Of a stretch of 64,000 nt of DNA, positions 37,579 through 45,374 are shown piece after piece. The DNA lies in contig NZ_CP043633.1 of NCBI RefSeq assembly GCF_012974865.1, positions 310,001 to 374,000 of the forward strand. Direction: 5' to 3'. The notes beneath the pieces were generated by a model that saw only the letters and a program-made list of their open reading frames with translations, ran no database searches and was not told the origin of the DNA. The DNA is from Nonlabens sp. Ci31. GTDB taxonomy: Bacteria > Bacteroidota > Bacteroidia > Flavobacteriales > Flavobacteriaceae. A program made the position numbers and the translations under genes. The stretch's first letter is position 1. Every line of letters begins with the position of its first letter.

Positions 37579-38355
37579 ATGGAACTTCCAGGATTTAGAA
37601 TCATAGATTTGATAGACATATTGCTGGTAGCAGCAGTGGTATACTACTTATATCGTCTAGTTAAAGGAACTGCGGCGCTCAATATTTTTATAGGGATATT
37701 TATCATCTATTTGATTTACCAACTGACTGTTTTTATGAAAATGGAAATGTTGAGTCAGGCATTGGGTGCCGTTACCGGAGCTGGAGTAGTGGCATTAATT
37801 GTTGTTTTCCAACAAGAAATAAGGCGCTTCTTATTGATGTTGGGCTCTACAAAATTCACATCTCGAAAACGGTTTTTTAAACAGTTGCGTATTTTTCAAG
37901 AAGAACAGGATAACAACCACATGGTGGTCAATGAAATAGTAAAAGCTTGTGAGAAAATGAGCCTTACTAAAACGGGGGCTTTGATAGGTATTAAAAGAGA
38001 TGGTTCTTTAGAATTTGTAAAAAACACTGGAGATGTTCAAGATATTTTAGTCAACTCTTCTATCATACAAAGTATTTTTTACAAAAACAGCACGCTTCAC
38101 GATGGAGCTATGATCGTGGAAGGAAATAAAATCACTGCAACCCGAGTCATTTTGCCAATTTCTGAAAACAGAAAAATACCTCAACGTTTTGGCCTGCGAC
38201 ACAGAGCAGCTTTAGGCCTTACAGAACGCAGCAGTGCTATTGCTTTGATCGTAAGTGAAGAAACAGGACAAATTTCTTTAGTTCACGAAGGAGAATTTGA
38301 AACCTTTACCGATACCAAACAACTTGCTGCCAAAATAAAATCCCATCTCGCTTAA
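37579..38355 (+). CDS. cdaA: Diadenylate cyclase CdaA
   Basis: 258 residues. Makes cyclic di-AMP, which controls osmotic balance and cell-wall functions. Three N-terminal membrane segments (residues 12-28, 33-50, 63-80) anchor the DisA_N catalytic domain, with DGA at 175-177 and RHR at 207-209, both required. It follows folP closely, a typical pairing in Flavobacteriia. Its TAA overlaps the next ATG as TAATG. Confidence 0.96.
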   Translation: MELPGFRIIDLIDILLVAAVVYYLYRLVKGTAALNIFIGIFIIYLIYQLTVFMKMEMLSQALGAVTGAGVVALIVVFQQEIRRFLLMLGSTKFTSRKRFFKQLRIFQEEQDNNHMVVNEIVKACEKMSLTKTGALIGIKRDGSLEFVKNTGDVQDILVNSSIIQSIFYKNSTLHDGAMIVEGNKITATRVILPISENRKIPQRFGLRHRAALGLTERSSAIALIVSEETGQISLVHEGEFETFTDTKQLAAKIKSHLA

Positions 38356-38618
38356 TGGAACGTCATTCTAAAAACTGTAGTAAAATGCTTTATGCAGGAC
38401 AGCACTTTTGTCCCAACTGCGGTTCCAGATGGGTAGATTATAGATCAACACCTCGTAAAATCACTACAGATTTATCAGAACGCTATTTGGGAACTGAAAA
38501 TGTTTTTCTGATCACCATCCTTGGTTTACTGCGTTATCCTGAAGATGTGATCAACGGCTATATCAGTGGCCTATATCTAATACAACCCCAAGTTTTCTCT
38601 AACGTAAAAATGGTATAA
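38355..38618 (+). CDS. Truncated DUF3667-type zinc-ribbon protein
   Basis: 87 residues. The zinc ribbon CSKMLYAGQHFCPNCGSRW (C4-type, with an early CxxC replaced by HSKNC) and the next 40 residues match the neighbouring 272-residue protein, but similarity stops after VINGYISG at about residue 67. The tail LYLIQPQVFSNVKMV is unrelated. The membrane part is missing. Probably a tandem duplicate that lost its 3' portion; it may still make a small zinc-ribbon protein. It starts within the cdaA stop (TAATG). Confidence 0.65.
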   Translation: MERHSKNCSKMLYAGQHFCPNCGSRWVDYRSTPRKITTDLSERYLGTENVFLITILGLLRYPEDVINGYISGLYLIQPQVFSNVKMV

Positions 38619-38624
38619 CTGATC

Positions 38625-39443
38625 ATGGAAAGACACTGTAAAAACTGCAGCGAAATGATTTATGCTGGCAAGAATTTCTGTTCTAGCTGTGGCGCAAAAT
38701 GGCTAGAGAATCGCATATCGATGAAGCAGGTAACTCAAGACTTCAGTGACCTTTACTTAGGTATAGACACTAAATTTGTGCGCACATTTATGGATCTTTT
38801 TAAAAAGCCTGAAGCCGTAATTACGGGTTATATGAATGGGCGTCGTGTGAATTATATGGACGCTATGCGCTATTTGTTATTAGCTCTATTTGTGACAGGT
38901 ATCTATACTTTTGTTCTTAAAAACACAGGTTCTTTTGAAAACATCCTCGCTTCTCAAGAAGCTGCTTATGAGCAAATGAACTACAGTGCTGAGCAACTAG
39001 CAATGACTAAAAAAATCAATGAGGAGTTCGGTAAATATGTCTTTGATTTCCAAGGATTCTTTTTATTACTCACCATTCCATTTTTGGCATTAGCTGCTAG
39101 AATTACCTTTTGGGGTAAGAAGTATTTTAATTTTACAGAGCAAATGCTGTTCTACATGTATACCTATGGGCATTCTGTAATTGTCACCACCCCATTTACG
39201 ATACTTATCATTTTGATATTCCCCAACGCTGTGCTCTATTTAGGATTTGTAAGTTTCCCATTGATGTATCTCTATAACATGTATTGTTATAAAAGATGCT
39301 TTAAGCTACACAACCGGACTATAATTTCAAAAACGTTGATTTCGTTTTTTGTGATATTGGGCTTATTTATAGCTGTAATTACAGTCGCCGGTATTATAGG
39401 AATTATGGTTGGTATACTACTTAAGGCAACCAGTGTTATTTAA
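38625..39443 (+). CDS. DUF3667 membrane protein
   Basis: 272 residues. An N-terminal zinc ribbon (HCKNCSEMIYAGKNFCSSCG) is followed by a conserved linker (DLYLGIDTKFVRTFMDLF, PEAVITGYMNGRRVNYMDAM) and about five membrane helices. This is the DUF3667 layout of Bacteroidota; the role is unknown. It follows its truncated twin by 6 bp. Its stop shares TTAA with the convergent ABC gene. Confidence 0.85.
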   Translation: MERHCKNCSEMIYAGKNFCSSCGAKWLENRISMKQVTQDFSDLYLGIDTKFVRTFMDLFKKPEAVITGYMNGRRVNYMDAMRYLLLALFVTGIYTFVLKNTGSFENILASQEAAYEQMNYSAEQLAMTKKINEEFGKYVFDFQGFFLLLTIPFLALAARITFWGKKYFNFTEQMLFYMYTYGHSVIVTTPFTILIILIFPNAVLYLGFVSFPLMYLYNMYCYKRCFKLHNRTIISKTLISFFVILGLFIAVITVAGIIGIMVGILLKATSVI

Positions 39444-41245
39444 GCCACTTCTTGTTTTAAGAACTGCACTTCATAAAGATTTTTATAATAGCCGTTTTCT
39501 TTTTCTAAAAGCTCGCTGTGTGTACCCATCTCTACGATCTCCCCTGCGTCCATCACGATAATTTTATCTGCTTTTTTGATGGTTGCCAGTCGGTGAGCGA
39601 TGACTATGGAGGTACGTCCTTCTGTAATGATATCCGTGGCATCTTGAATCAATTGCTCACTGTAAGAATCTACAGAACTGGTGGCTTCATCAAGAATTAA
39701 AACGCTTGGATTAGACACATAAGCTCTTAGAAAAGCAATCAACTGACGTTGTCCAGAACTCAGCATCACTCCTCTTTCCTTAACGTTGTATTGATAGCCA
39801 TTAGGCAAAGCCATGATGAATTTGTGAACCCCAATTTTCTTTGCAGCTGCAACCACGTCTTCTTCGGTTATTTCTGGATTTTGAAGTGTAATGTTGTTTA
39901 ATATAGTGTCTGCAAACAAGAAAACGTCTTGTAGCACAACAGCTATTTGTGATCTAAGTGATGTTAATTGATAGGCTTTCGCGGAAGCGGAATCAATCAA
40001 AATCTCTCCACTATTAATTTCATAGAAACGCGATAACAAATTGATAATCGTAGATTTTCCTGCTCCGGTGGCACCAACTATAGCGACCGTTTCTCCTGCG
40101 GCTACCTTAAAACTCAGGTTTTTCAAGACCAACTCATTTTCTACATAACCAAAATCTACATTTTTAAATTCGATGTTCCCCTGAAGATCTGAAGCGATCA
40201 ACGCCCCACTATCTTCTATTTGAGATGTTGTATCCAAAATTCCAAAAACACGATTTGCAGCTACCATTCCCATTTGTAGGGTATTGAATTTATCGGCAAT
40301 CTGTCGTAAAGGTCTAAAAAGCTTTTGCGATAGATCGATAAACATCACGATCGTACCTATTTCTACAATGTTTACTTCACCGCCTATATTGATCACCACA
40401 CCTATATAAACGATAAGACCTATAGTGATGCTAGACGCCATCTCTGCAATAGGAAAGAAAATAGAGTTGTACCAAACCGTCTTTACCCAGGCATTTCTAT
40501 GTTTATTATTGATCTCTTTGAACTGCTCGTACTCTATTTTTTCACGATTAAAGATTTGCACAATCTTCATTCCCGTCACTCGTTCTTGAACAAAAGAATT
40601 GAGATTACTTACTTGACTACGCACTTCTTCAAAAGCCACCTTCATCGCTTTTTGAAAAACCCTAGTAGCATAAAGAATAAATGGCATGACAATTAGCGCA
40701 ATTAGAGTCAATTTCCAACTAGACAGAGCCATGAATGCAAGAACTACAACCATTTTCAACAAGTCTGAAATGATAACAAATAGTCCCTGAGAAAATATAC
40801 TAGCGATGGTTTCTATATCACTTACTGCTCTAGTCACTAACTTTCCTACCGCACTTTTGTCAAAATACTGCATTTTGAACCCCATCATGTGTTTGAAAAG
40901 CTTCAATCGCAAATCTCTAATCACCTGCTGCCCCAGCCAGTTAGCGTAATAGATAAAACTGAGTTGTAGCAATACTTCTACTATAAGGACTGCAATCATC
41001 AACCCCATGAGCCCTATAAAGCCGCCATATTCCATACCCAAAATGGTATTCAACCCATTAAACTCTTTAGGAATAATGTGATTATCTATAGCAACCTTAA
41101 TTAAATAAGGCATTCCGATGGCCACTACAGCTATCAAAATAGCACTGAGCGCTACAAAGTAATAGGTGAGTTGGTAAGGTTTAGTAAAAGACAGCAGCCT
41201 TTTAAAAAGTCCCAAGTTAAAAGCGTTACCTGAAGTTGATGCCAT
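39440..41245 (-). CDS. ABC exporter (MsbA-like, fused permease and ATPase)
   Basis: 601 residues. Six membrane helices (residues about 20-310) and a C-terminal nucleotide-binding domain with Walker A GATGAGKST near 395, Q-loop AVVLQDVFLFAD, signature LSSGQRQL, Walker B VLILDEATSSVD and the H-loop AHRLAT. Exporter of a lipid or drug-like substrate, which cannot be specified. A palindrome variant (39974-39990) is read as SASAKAY in the loop before the signature. It lies 1 bp after the 154-residue gene. Confidence 0.94.
   Translation of the reverse strand: MASTSGNAFNLGLFKRLLSFTKPYQLTYYFVALSAILIAVVAIGMPYLIKVAIDNHIIPKEFNGLNTILGMEYGGFIGLMGLMIAVLIVEVLLQLSFIYYANWLGQQVIRDLRLKLFKHMMGFKMQYFDKSAVGKLVTRAVSDIETIASIFSQGLFVIISDLLKMVVVLAFMALSSWKLTLIALIVMPFILYATRVFQKAMKVAFEEVRSQVSNLNSFVQERVTGMKIVQIFNREKIEYEQFKEINNKHRNAWVKTVWYNSIFFPIAEMASSITIGLIVYIGVVINIGGEVNIVEIGTIVMFIDLSQKLFRPLRQIADKFNTLQMGMVAANRVFGILDTTSQIEDSGALIASDLQGNIEFKNVDFGYVENELVLKNLSFKVAAGETVAIVGATGAGKSTIINLLSRFYEINSGEILIDSASAKAYQLTSLRSQIAVVLQDVFLFADTILNNITLQNPEITEEDVVAAAKKIGVHKFIMALPNGYQYNVKERGVMLSSGQRQLIAFLRAYVSNPSVLILDEATSSVDSYSEQLIQDATDIITEGRTSIVIAHRLATIKKADKIIVMDAGEIVEMGTHSELLEKENGYYKNLYEVQFLKQEVA
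39974..39990. repeat. CTTTCGCGAAAG palindrome variant inside the ABC gene
   Basis: GGCTTTCGCGGAAGCGG, one mismatch, read as SASAKAY. Confidence 0.75.
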
Positions 41246-41246
41246 A

Positions 41247-41711
41247 TTATTTTAATAAATGCGCAATTTTAGAACGCAATTCTTCTTCTTTTTGAGTACC
41301 GATAATATATTGCTTATCGGCAGTTTTGATATGTATTCCTTTAGAACCTCTTACATTATAAACCGTTCCGTAACTGGTCCATATTCTAATACCCCAGCCA
41401 CCTACAAATCCATAATCGATGATTTGCGCCTGTTTTAAAGCATCCCAAAAAAATTCTCTTCTTACAAATGGGAAAAAAGAAACGGTTATTTTCTCATCGG
41501 TGATGGTTGTGGTCATTTTAGAGGCTAAAAATAAAACCAAAATACCAACGACTAGGACACTTGTGATAATTTTATCAATAGTCCATTGATCTACAAAGCT
41601 TTCTGACCAATTAAAAAATGATGCCGGGATTAATAATAGACCCAGAATAATTACCCACAACCACCACTGATCAAATTTTTGAGTTTCTTGAAATAAGGTC
41701 TTATCTGTCAT
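41247..41711 (-). CDS. Small membrane protein, PH-like domain
   Basis: 154 residues. Two N-terminal helices (WWLWVIILGLLLIPASF; IITSVLVVGILVLFLA) and a C-terminal soluble part (DEKITVSFFPFVRREFFWDA, SKGIHIKTADKQYIIGTQK) with the strand pattern of bacterial PH domains. Function unknown. Its ATG overlaps the truA stop (ATGA) and the ABC gene follows 1 bp later, so the three are one operon. Confidence 0.72.
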   Translation of the reverse strand: MTDKTLFQETQKFDQWWLWVIILGLLLIPASFFNWSESFVDQWTIDKIITSVLVVGILVLFLASKMTTTITDEKITVSFFPFVRREFFWDALKQAQIIDYGFVGGWGIRIWTSYGTVYNVRGSKGIHIKTADKQYIIGTQKEEELRSKIAHLLK

Positions 41712-42463
41712 AAAAATAATTCATTAGGATAATGGATTTGAGTCAAAAATAAACCTTCAGCAGGAGCACTTGCACCAGCTTGACCTCTATCTTTTGAAGC
41801 TATGATTTTATGCATGTCTTCTACGGTCTTTTTACCATAGCCTATATCTAATAGAGTTCCTACAATTGCCCTTACCATATTGCGCAAGAATCGGTTTGCG
41901 GTAATATGAAAGATTACTTTGTGCTCTTGGAATTCAAAATGAGCTTCGGTAAGATCACATATAAAAGTTTTTACATCTGTATTGGTCCGAGAAAAACATT
42001 CAAAATCTTTGTATTGAGGTAGAATTGCAGCTGCTTGTTGCATCAGCTCAAAATCTGGCTTTCTAAAAAGCACGTAAGCCTGTCGTACTTGAAACGGATC
42101 TGGTCGCAGTAAAAAATGATATTCATAAGAACGTTTATAGGCATGAAAACGCGCATGAGCATCTTCCTTCACTGATTTGATATTGTAAACGGCGATGTCT
42201 TTAGGTATCCATCTGTTCAATCGGTACACTAAATGTTTTAGATCAATTTCTCCTGCAACATCAAAATGAGCGACCATATGTCCTGCATGAACTCCAGCAT
42301 CAGTTCTTCCCGCACCTTGAACAACTATTTTTTCACGTAACATTTTTTGCAAGCCATCTTCCAGCACTTCTTGCACAGAAATACTTTGTGGCTGTCTCTG
42401 CCAGCCATGATAGGCAGTACCGTCGTAAGCCAGCTCTATAAAATATCTTGATTTTTCTTGCAT
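41708..42463 (-). CDS. truA: tRNA pseudouridine synthase A
   Basis: 251 residues. Makes pseudouridine at positions 38-40 of tRNA anticodon stems. The catalytic motif AGRTDAGVHA carries D55; YFIELAYDGTAYHGWQRQP opens the fold, and RNRFLRNMVR-like TANRFLRNMVRAIVG is present. Heads the operon with the PH-like and ABC genes. The -7 box TATCTTTG lies five bases before its ATG. Confidence 0.96.
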   Translation of the reverse strand: MQEKSRYFIELAYDGTAYHGWQRQPQSISVQEVLEDGLQKMLREKIVVQGAGRTDAGVHAGHMVAHFDVAGEIDLKHLVYRLNRWIPKDIAVYNIKSVKEDAHARFHAYKRSYEYHFLLRPDPFQVRQAYVLFRKPDFELMQQAAAILPQYKDFECFSRTNTDVKTFICDLTEAHFEFQEHKVIFHITANRFLRNMVRAIVGTLLDIGYGKKTVEDMHKIIASKDRGQAGASAPAEGLFLTQIHYPNELFL

Positions 42464-42468
42464 TGGTA

Positions 42469-42476
42469 CAAAGATA
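42469..42476 (-). promoter_or_regulatory. -7 box of truA, five bases from its ATG
   Basis: TATCTTTG then TACCA then ATG on the minus strand, consistent with a leaderless transcript. Confidence 0.45.
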
Positions 42477-42539
42477 AGTGGAATGAATTTGAAATCGAAC
42501 TGGAAATCGAACTGGAAATAGATTCATTTGATGTGGAAA

Positions 42540-42610
42540 TTCTGACGAATGACTTGTCGCGTTCCCTTCGAGAAACCACGTGACGACAAACAACAGTCTT
42601 TTTCTTGTAG
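42540..42610 (-). repeat. Inverted, diverged copy of the array core
   Basis: Read on the minus strand it carries GTCGTCACGTGG, then TCTCGAAGGGAACGCGAC, in the order of the core of the downstream tandem units (TCGTCACGAGAGTTCC, GAAGGGAACGC). Confidence 0.5.
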
Positions 42611-42613
42611 AGA

Positions 42614-42731
42614 TTTTGACGACAGACTGGCTCGTATATCGCTGCGCTTTTAACTTTGCTGACGAAATACAAACGACTTTTTGACGAAAGACTTGCCGGT
42701 TATCGCGGCGCTTTTAACTTTGCTGACGAAT
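42614..42731. repeat. Two tandem 65-bp repeats
   Basis: Copies start at 42614 and 42679 (TTTTGACGA, then TATCGC, GCGCTTTTAACTTTGCTGAC). Each includes TAACTTTG, a TAnnTTTG match on the plus strand. Confidence 0.7.
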
Positions 42732-43006
42732 TATCGAAGGACTATTTTGTGCTGCTGGAAAATCGGTGTGCAGAGAGTATTCATCTATGGATATTATACA
42801 ACGCTGATTTGTTCAGCATCCAGTAATCATTCTCGATGAAATTATAAACCTCAATAATAAAACCCAGCACCTTTATCTCATTGTCCTGCGGACATTTCCC
42901 TAAGGATAACCTATATAACAAGATTTGCAGGTTGTCAAATAACATCTTGATGATCACTAAAATTCTGATACATAATGGATCCCAGATAAATTTGGGAACA
43001 GACACC
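42732..43006. other. Spacer between the 65-bp repeats and the array
   Basis: A 74-codon minus-strand frame (42781-43005) covers most of it but has no recognisable features, so I do not call a gene. Confidence 0.35.
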
Positions 43007-44720
43007 TTGCTTCAATTATATGATCTCTAAGCCAAATTTTCTGGGAGGACAAAAGATGTTCTATCGCCACGAGATCTTCCAAAGGAAACACGAGCCGTCT
43101 TCTCCCAGTCGTCGGTCGTCACGAGAGTTCCCGAAGGGAACGCAAGAAGTCGGTTGTCGCTTCTTACTCAAAAACTCACCGCTCAAAGCTCAAAGCTCAC
43201 AGACTCATAGACTATAAGTAGCTTTGTAACATGAAAATATTGCTCCTTTCTGACACACACACAATCATCTGGATGATTTCATAATCAACCACTTTGCCTT
43301 AATTATATAATTCCTCCATCAAATTTTCTGGGAGGACAAAAAAAGCTGTTCTATCGCCACGAGATTTTCTGTAAGAAAAGCAAACCGTCTTTTATCGGTC
43401 GTCTATCGTCACGAGAGTTCCCGAAGGAATATCGAGCCATCAGTCGTCATTTCAAACTCAAAAACTCACCGCTCAAAGCTCACAGACTCATAGACTCATA
43501 GACTCATAGACTCATAGACTATAAGTAGCTTTGTAACATGAAAATATTGCTCCTTTCTTACACACACACAATCATCTGGATGATTTTATAATCAACCACT
43601 TTGCCTTAATTATATAATTCCTCCATCAAATTTTCTGGGAGGACAAAAGCTGTTCTATCGCCACGAGATTTTCTGTAAGAAAAGCAAACCGTCTTTTATC
43701 GGTCGTCTCTCGTCACGAGAGTTCCCGAAGGGAACGCAAGAAGTCGGTTGTCGCTTCTTACTCAAAAACTCACCGCTCAAAGCTCACAGACTCATAGACT
43801 CATAGACTATAAGTAGCTTTGTAACATGAAAATATTGCTCCTTTCTTACACACACACAATCATCTGGATGATTTTATAATCATCCACTTTGCCTTAATTA
43901 TATAATTCCTCCATCAAATTTTCTGGGAGGACAAAAAAAGCTGTTCTATCGCCACGAGATCTTCCAAAGGAAACACGAGCCGTCTTCTCCCAGTCGTCGG
44001 TCGTCACGAGAGTTCCCGAAGGGAACGCAAGAAGTCGGTTGTCGCTTCTTACTAAAAAACTCACCGCTCAAAGCTCACAGACTCATAGACTCATAGACTA
44101 TAAGTAGCTTTGTAACATGAAAATATTGCTCCTTTCTTACACACACACAATCATCTGGATGATTTTATAATCAACCACTTTGCCTTAATTATATAATTCC
44201 TCCATCAAATTTTCTGGGAGGACAAAAAAAGCTGTTCTATCGCCACGAGATCTTCCAAAGGAAACACGAGCCGTCTTCTCCCAGTCGTCGGTCGTCACGA
44301 GAGTTCCCGAAGAGAACGCAAGAAGTCGGTTGTCGCTTCTTACTCAAAAACTCACCGCTCAAAGCTCAAAGCTCACAGACTCATAGACTATAAGTACCTT
44401 TGTATCATGAAAATATTGCTCCTTTCTGACACACACAGTCACCTAGATGATTTTATAATCAACCACTTTGCCTTAATTATATAATTACTCCATCAAATTT
44501 TCTGGGAGGACAAAAAAAGCTGTTCTATCGCCACGAGATTTTCTGTAAGAAAAGCAAACCGTCTTTTATCGGTCGTCTCTCGTCACGAGAGTTCCCGAAG
44601 GAATATCGAGCCATCAGTCGTCATTTCAAACTCAAAAACTCACCGCTCAAAGCTCACAGACTCGCAGACTATAAGTACCTTTGTATCATGAAAATATTGC
44701 TCCTCTCTGACACACACAGT
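43007..44720 (+). repeat. Tandem array of six ~290-bp units, each with a promoter box and the first codons of the downstream gene
   Basis: Units start at 43007, 43294, 43601, 43889, 44180 and 44468 with TTGC(C/T)T(T/C)AATTATA. Each goes on with AAATTTTCTGGGAGGAC, two hairpin blocks, CTCACCGCTCAAAGCTCACAG, one to several ACTCATAG, a -7 box TAGCTTTG or TACCTTTG and ATGAAAATATTGCTCC. The ATGs are at 43231, 43538, 43826, 44117, 44407 and 44688; only the last opens a full gene. Unit lengths are 287-307 bp. The first four copies carry a 2-bp CA expansion in codons 9-12, while the fifth keeps the gene's frame until it breaks after ATAATCAA. Confidence 0.9.
44676..44683 (+). promoter_or_regulatory. 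-7 box of the phosphoesterase gene
   Basis: TACCTTTG followed by TATC then ATG. The same arrangement (TAGCTTTG, TAAC, ATG) is in every upstream unit. Confidence 0.5.
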
Positions 44721-45176
44721 CACCTAGATGATTTTATAATCAAATATATCAACCAAGCCGATGAAGTATGGCACGCAGGAGATATAGGCGATTTAAAAGT
44801 TACTGATCAAATTGCTACCTTAAAACCTTTACGAGCCGTTTATGGCAATATTGATGATGGCCAAGCGAGAATGCAGTTTCCTTTAAACAATAGGTTTATT
44901 TGTGAAGGAATGGATATTTGGATCACCCATATAGGCGGTTATCCAGGGAGGTATAACCAGCGCGTGCGGTCTGAGATCTACAACAACCCACCAGATCTAT
45001 TTATTTGTGGCCACTCTCATATTCTTAAAGTGATCAACGATAAAAAGATCAATTGCCTGCACATGAATCCCGGTGCGATAGGAATGCACGGGTTTCATAA
45101 AAAACGCACCATGTTGCGATTTGAAATCAATGATGGAAAGATTAGTAACCTTGAGGTTATTGAGAAGGATCGGTAG
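44688..45176 (+). CDS. YfcE/MJ0936-type metallophosphoesterase
   Basis: 162 residues, a complete small calcineurin-like phosphodiesterase. Metal motifs in order: SDTHSH (D8, H10), HAGDIGD, YGNID, WITHIGG and CGHSHI. Members hydrolyse phosphodiesters such as bis-pNPP in vitro; the natural substrate is not known. The first codons are the ones copied five times in the array upstream. A bidirectional terminator follows after about 140 bp. Confidence 0.93.
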   Translation: MKILLLSDTHSHLDDFIIKYINQADEVWHAGDIGDLKVTDQIATLKPLRAVYGNIDDGQARMQFPLNNRFICEGMDIWITHIGGYPGRYNQRVRSEIYNNPPDLFICGHSHILKVINDKKINCLHMNPGAIGMHGFHKKRTMLRFEINDGKISNLEVIEKDR

Positions 45177-45316
45177 TATTTGTTATATTAAATGCAAATT
45201 TTAGTAACCACATTGTTCATATTTATTTCTCACGTTATTTAACAGACTGGTAGGTCACGATTAATTAAAAAACCAAACTATCATTATTACCGCACTATTC
45301 TTAAGTTTTCAAAACT

Positions 45317-45352
45317 AAAAAAGCTGCCTAATCTTATGATTAGACAGCTTTT
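45317..45352. terminator. Bidirectional terminator between the phosphoesterase and T9SS genes
   Basis: AAGCTGCCTAATC pairs with GATTAGACAGCTT (one mismatch) with an A-run before and a T-run after. Confidence 0.75.
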
Positions 45353-45374
45353 GATTTGATAGTTTTTCTTAGAA

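Noticed and set aside
42781..43005. 74-codon minus-strand reading frame
   Set aside because: No start context, domain or promoter; it lies in repeat-rich DNA.
43020..43217. 65-codon plus-strand reading frame across the first array unit
   Set aside because: The translation follows the hairpin repeats and does not continue in the other units.
43007..44720. CRISPR array
   Set aside because: Units are nearly identical along their ~290 bp, without short repeats and unique spacers, and no cas genes are present.
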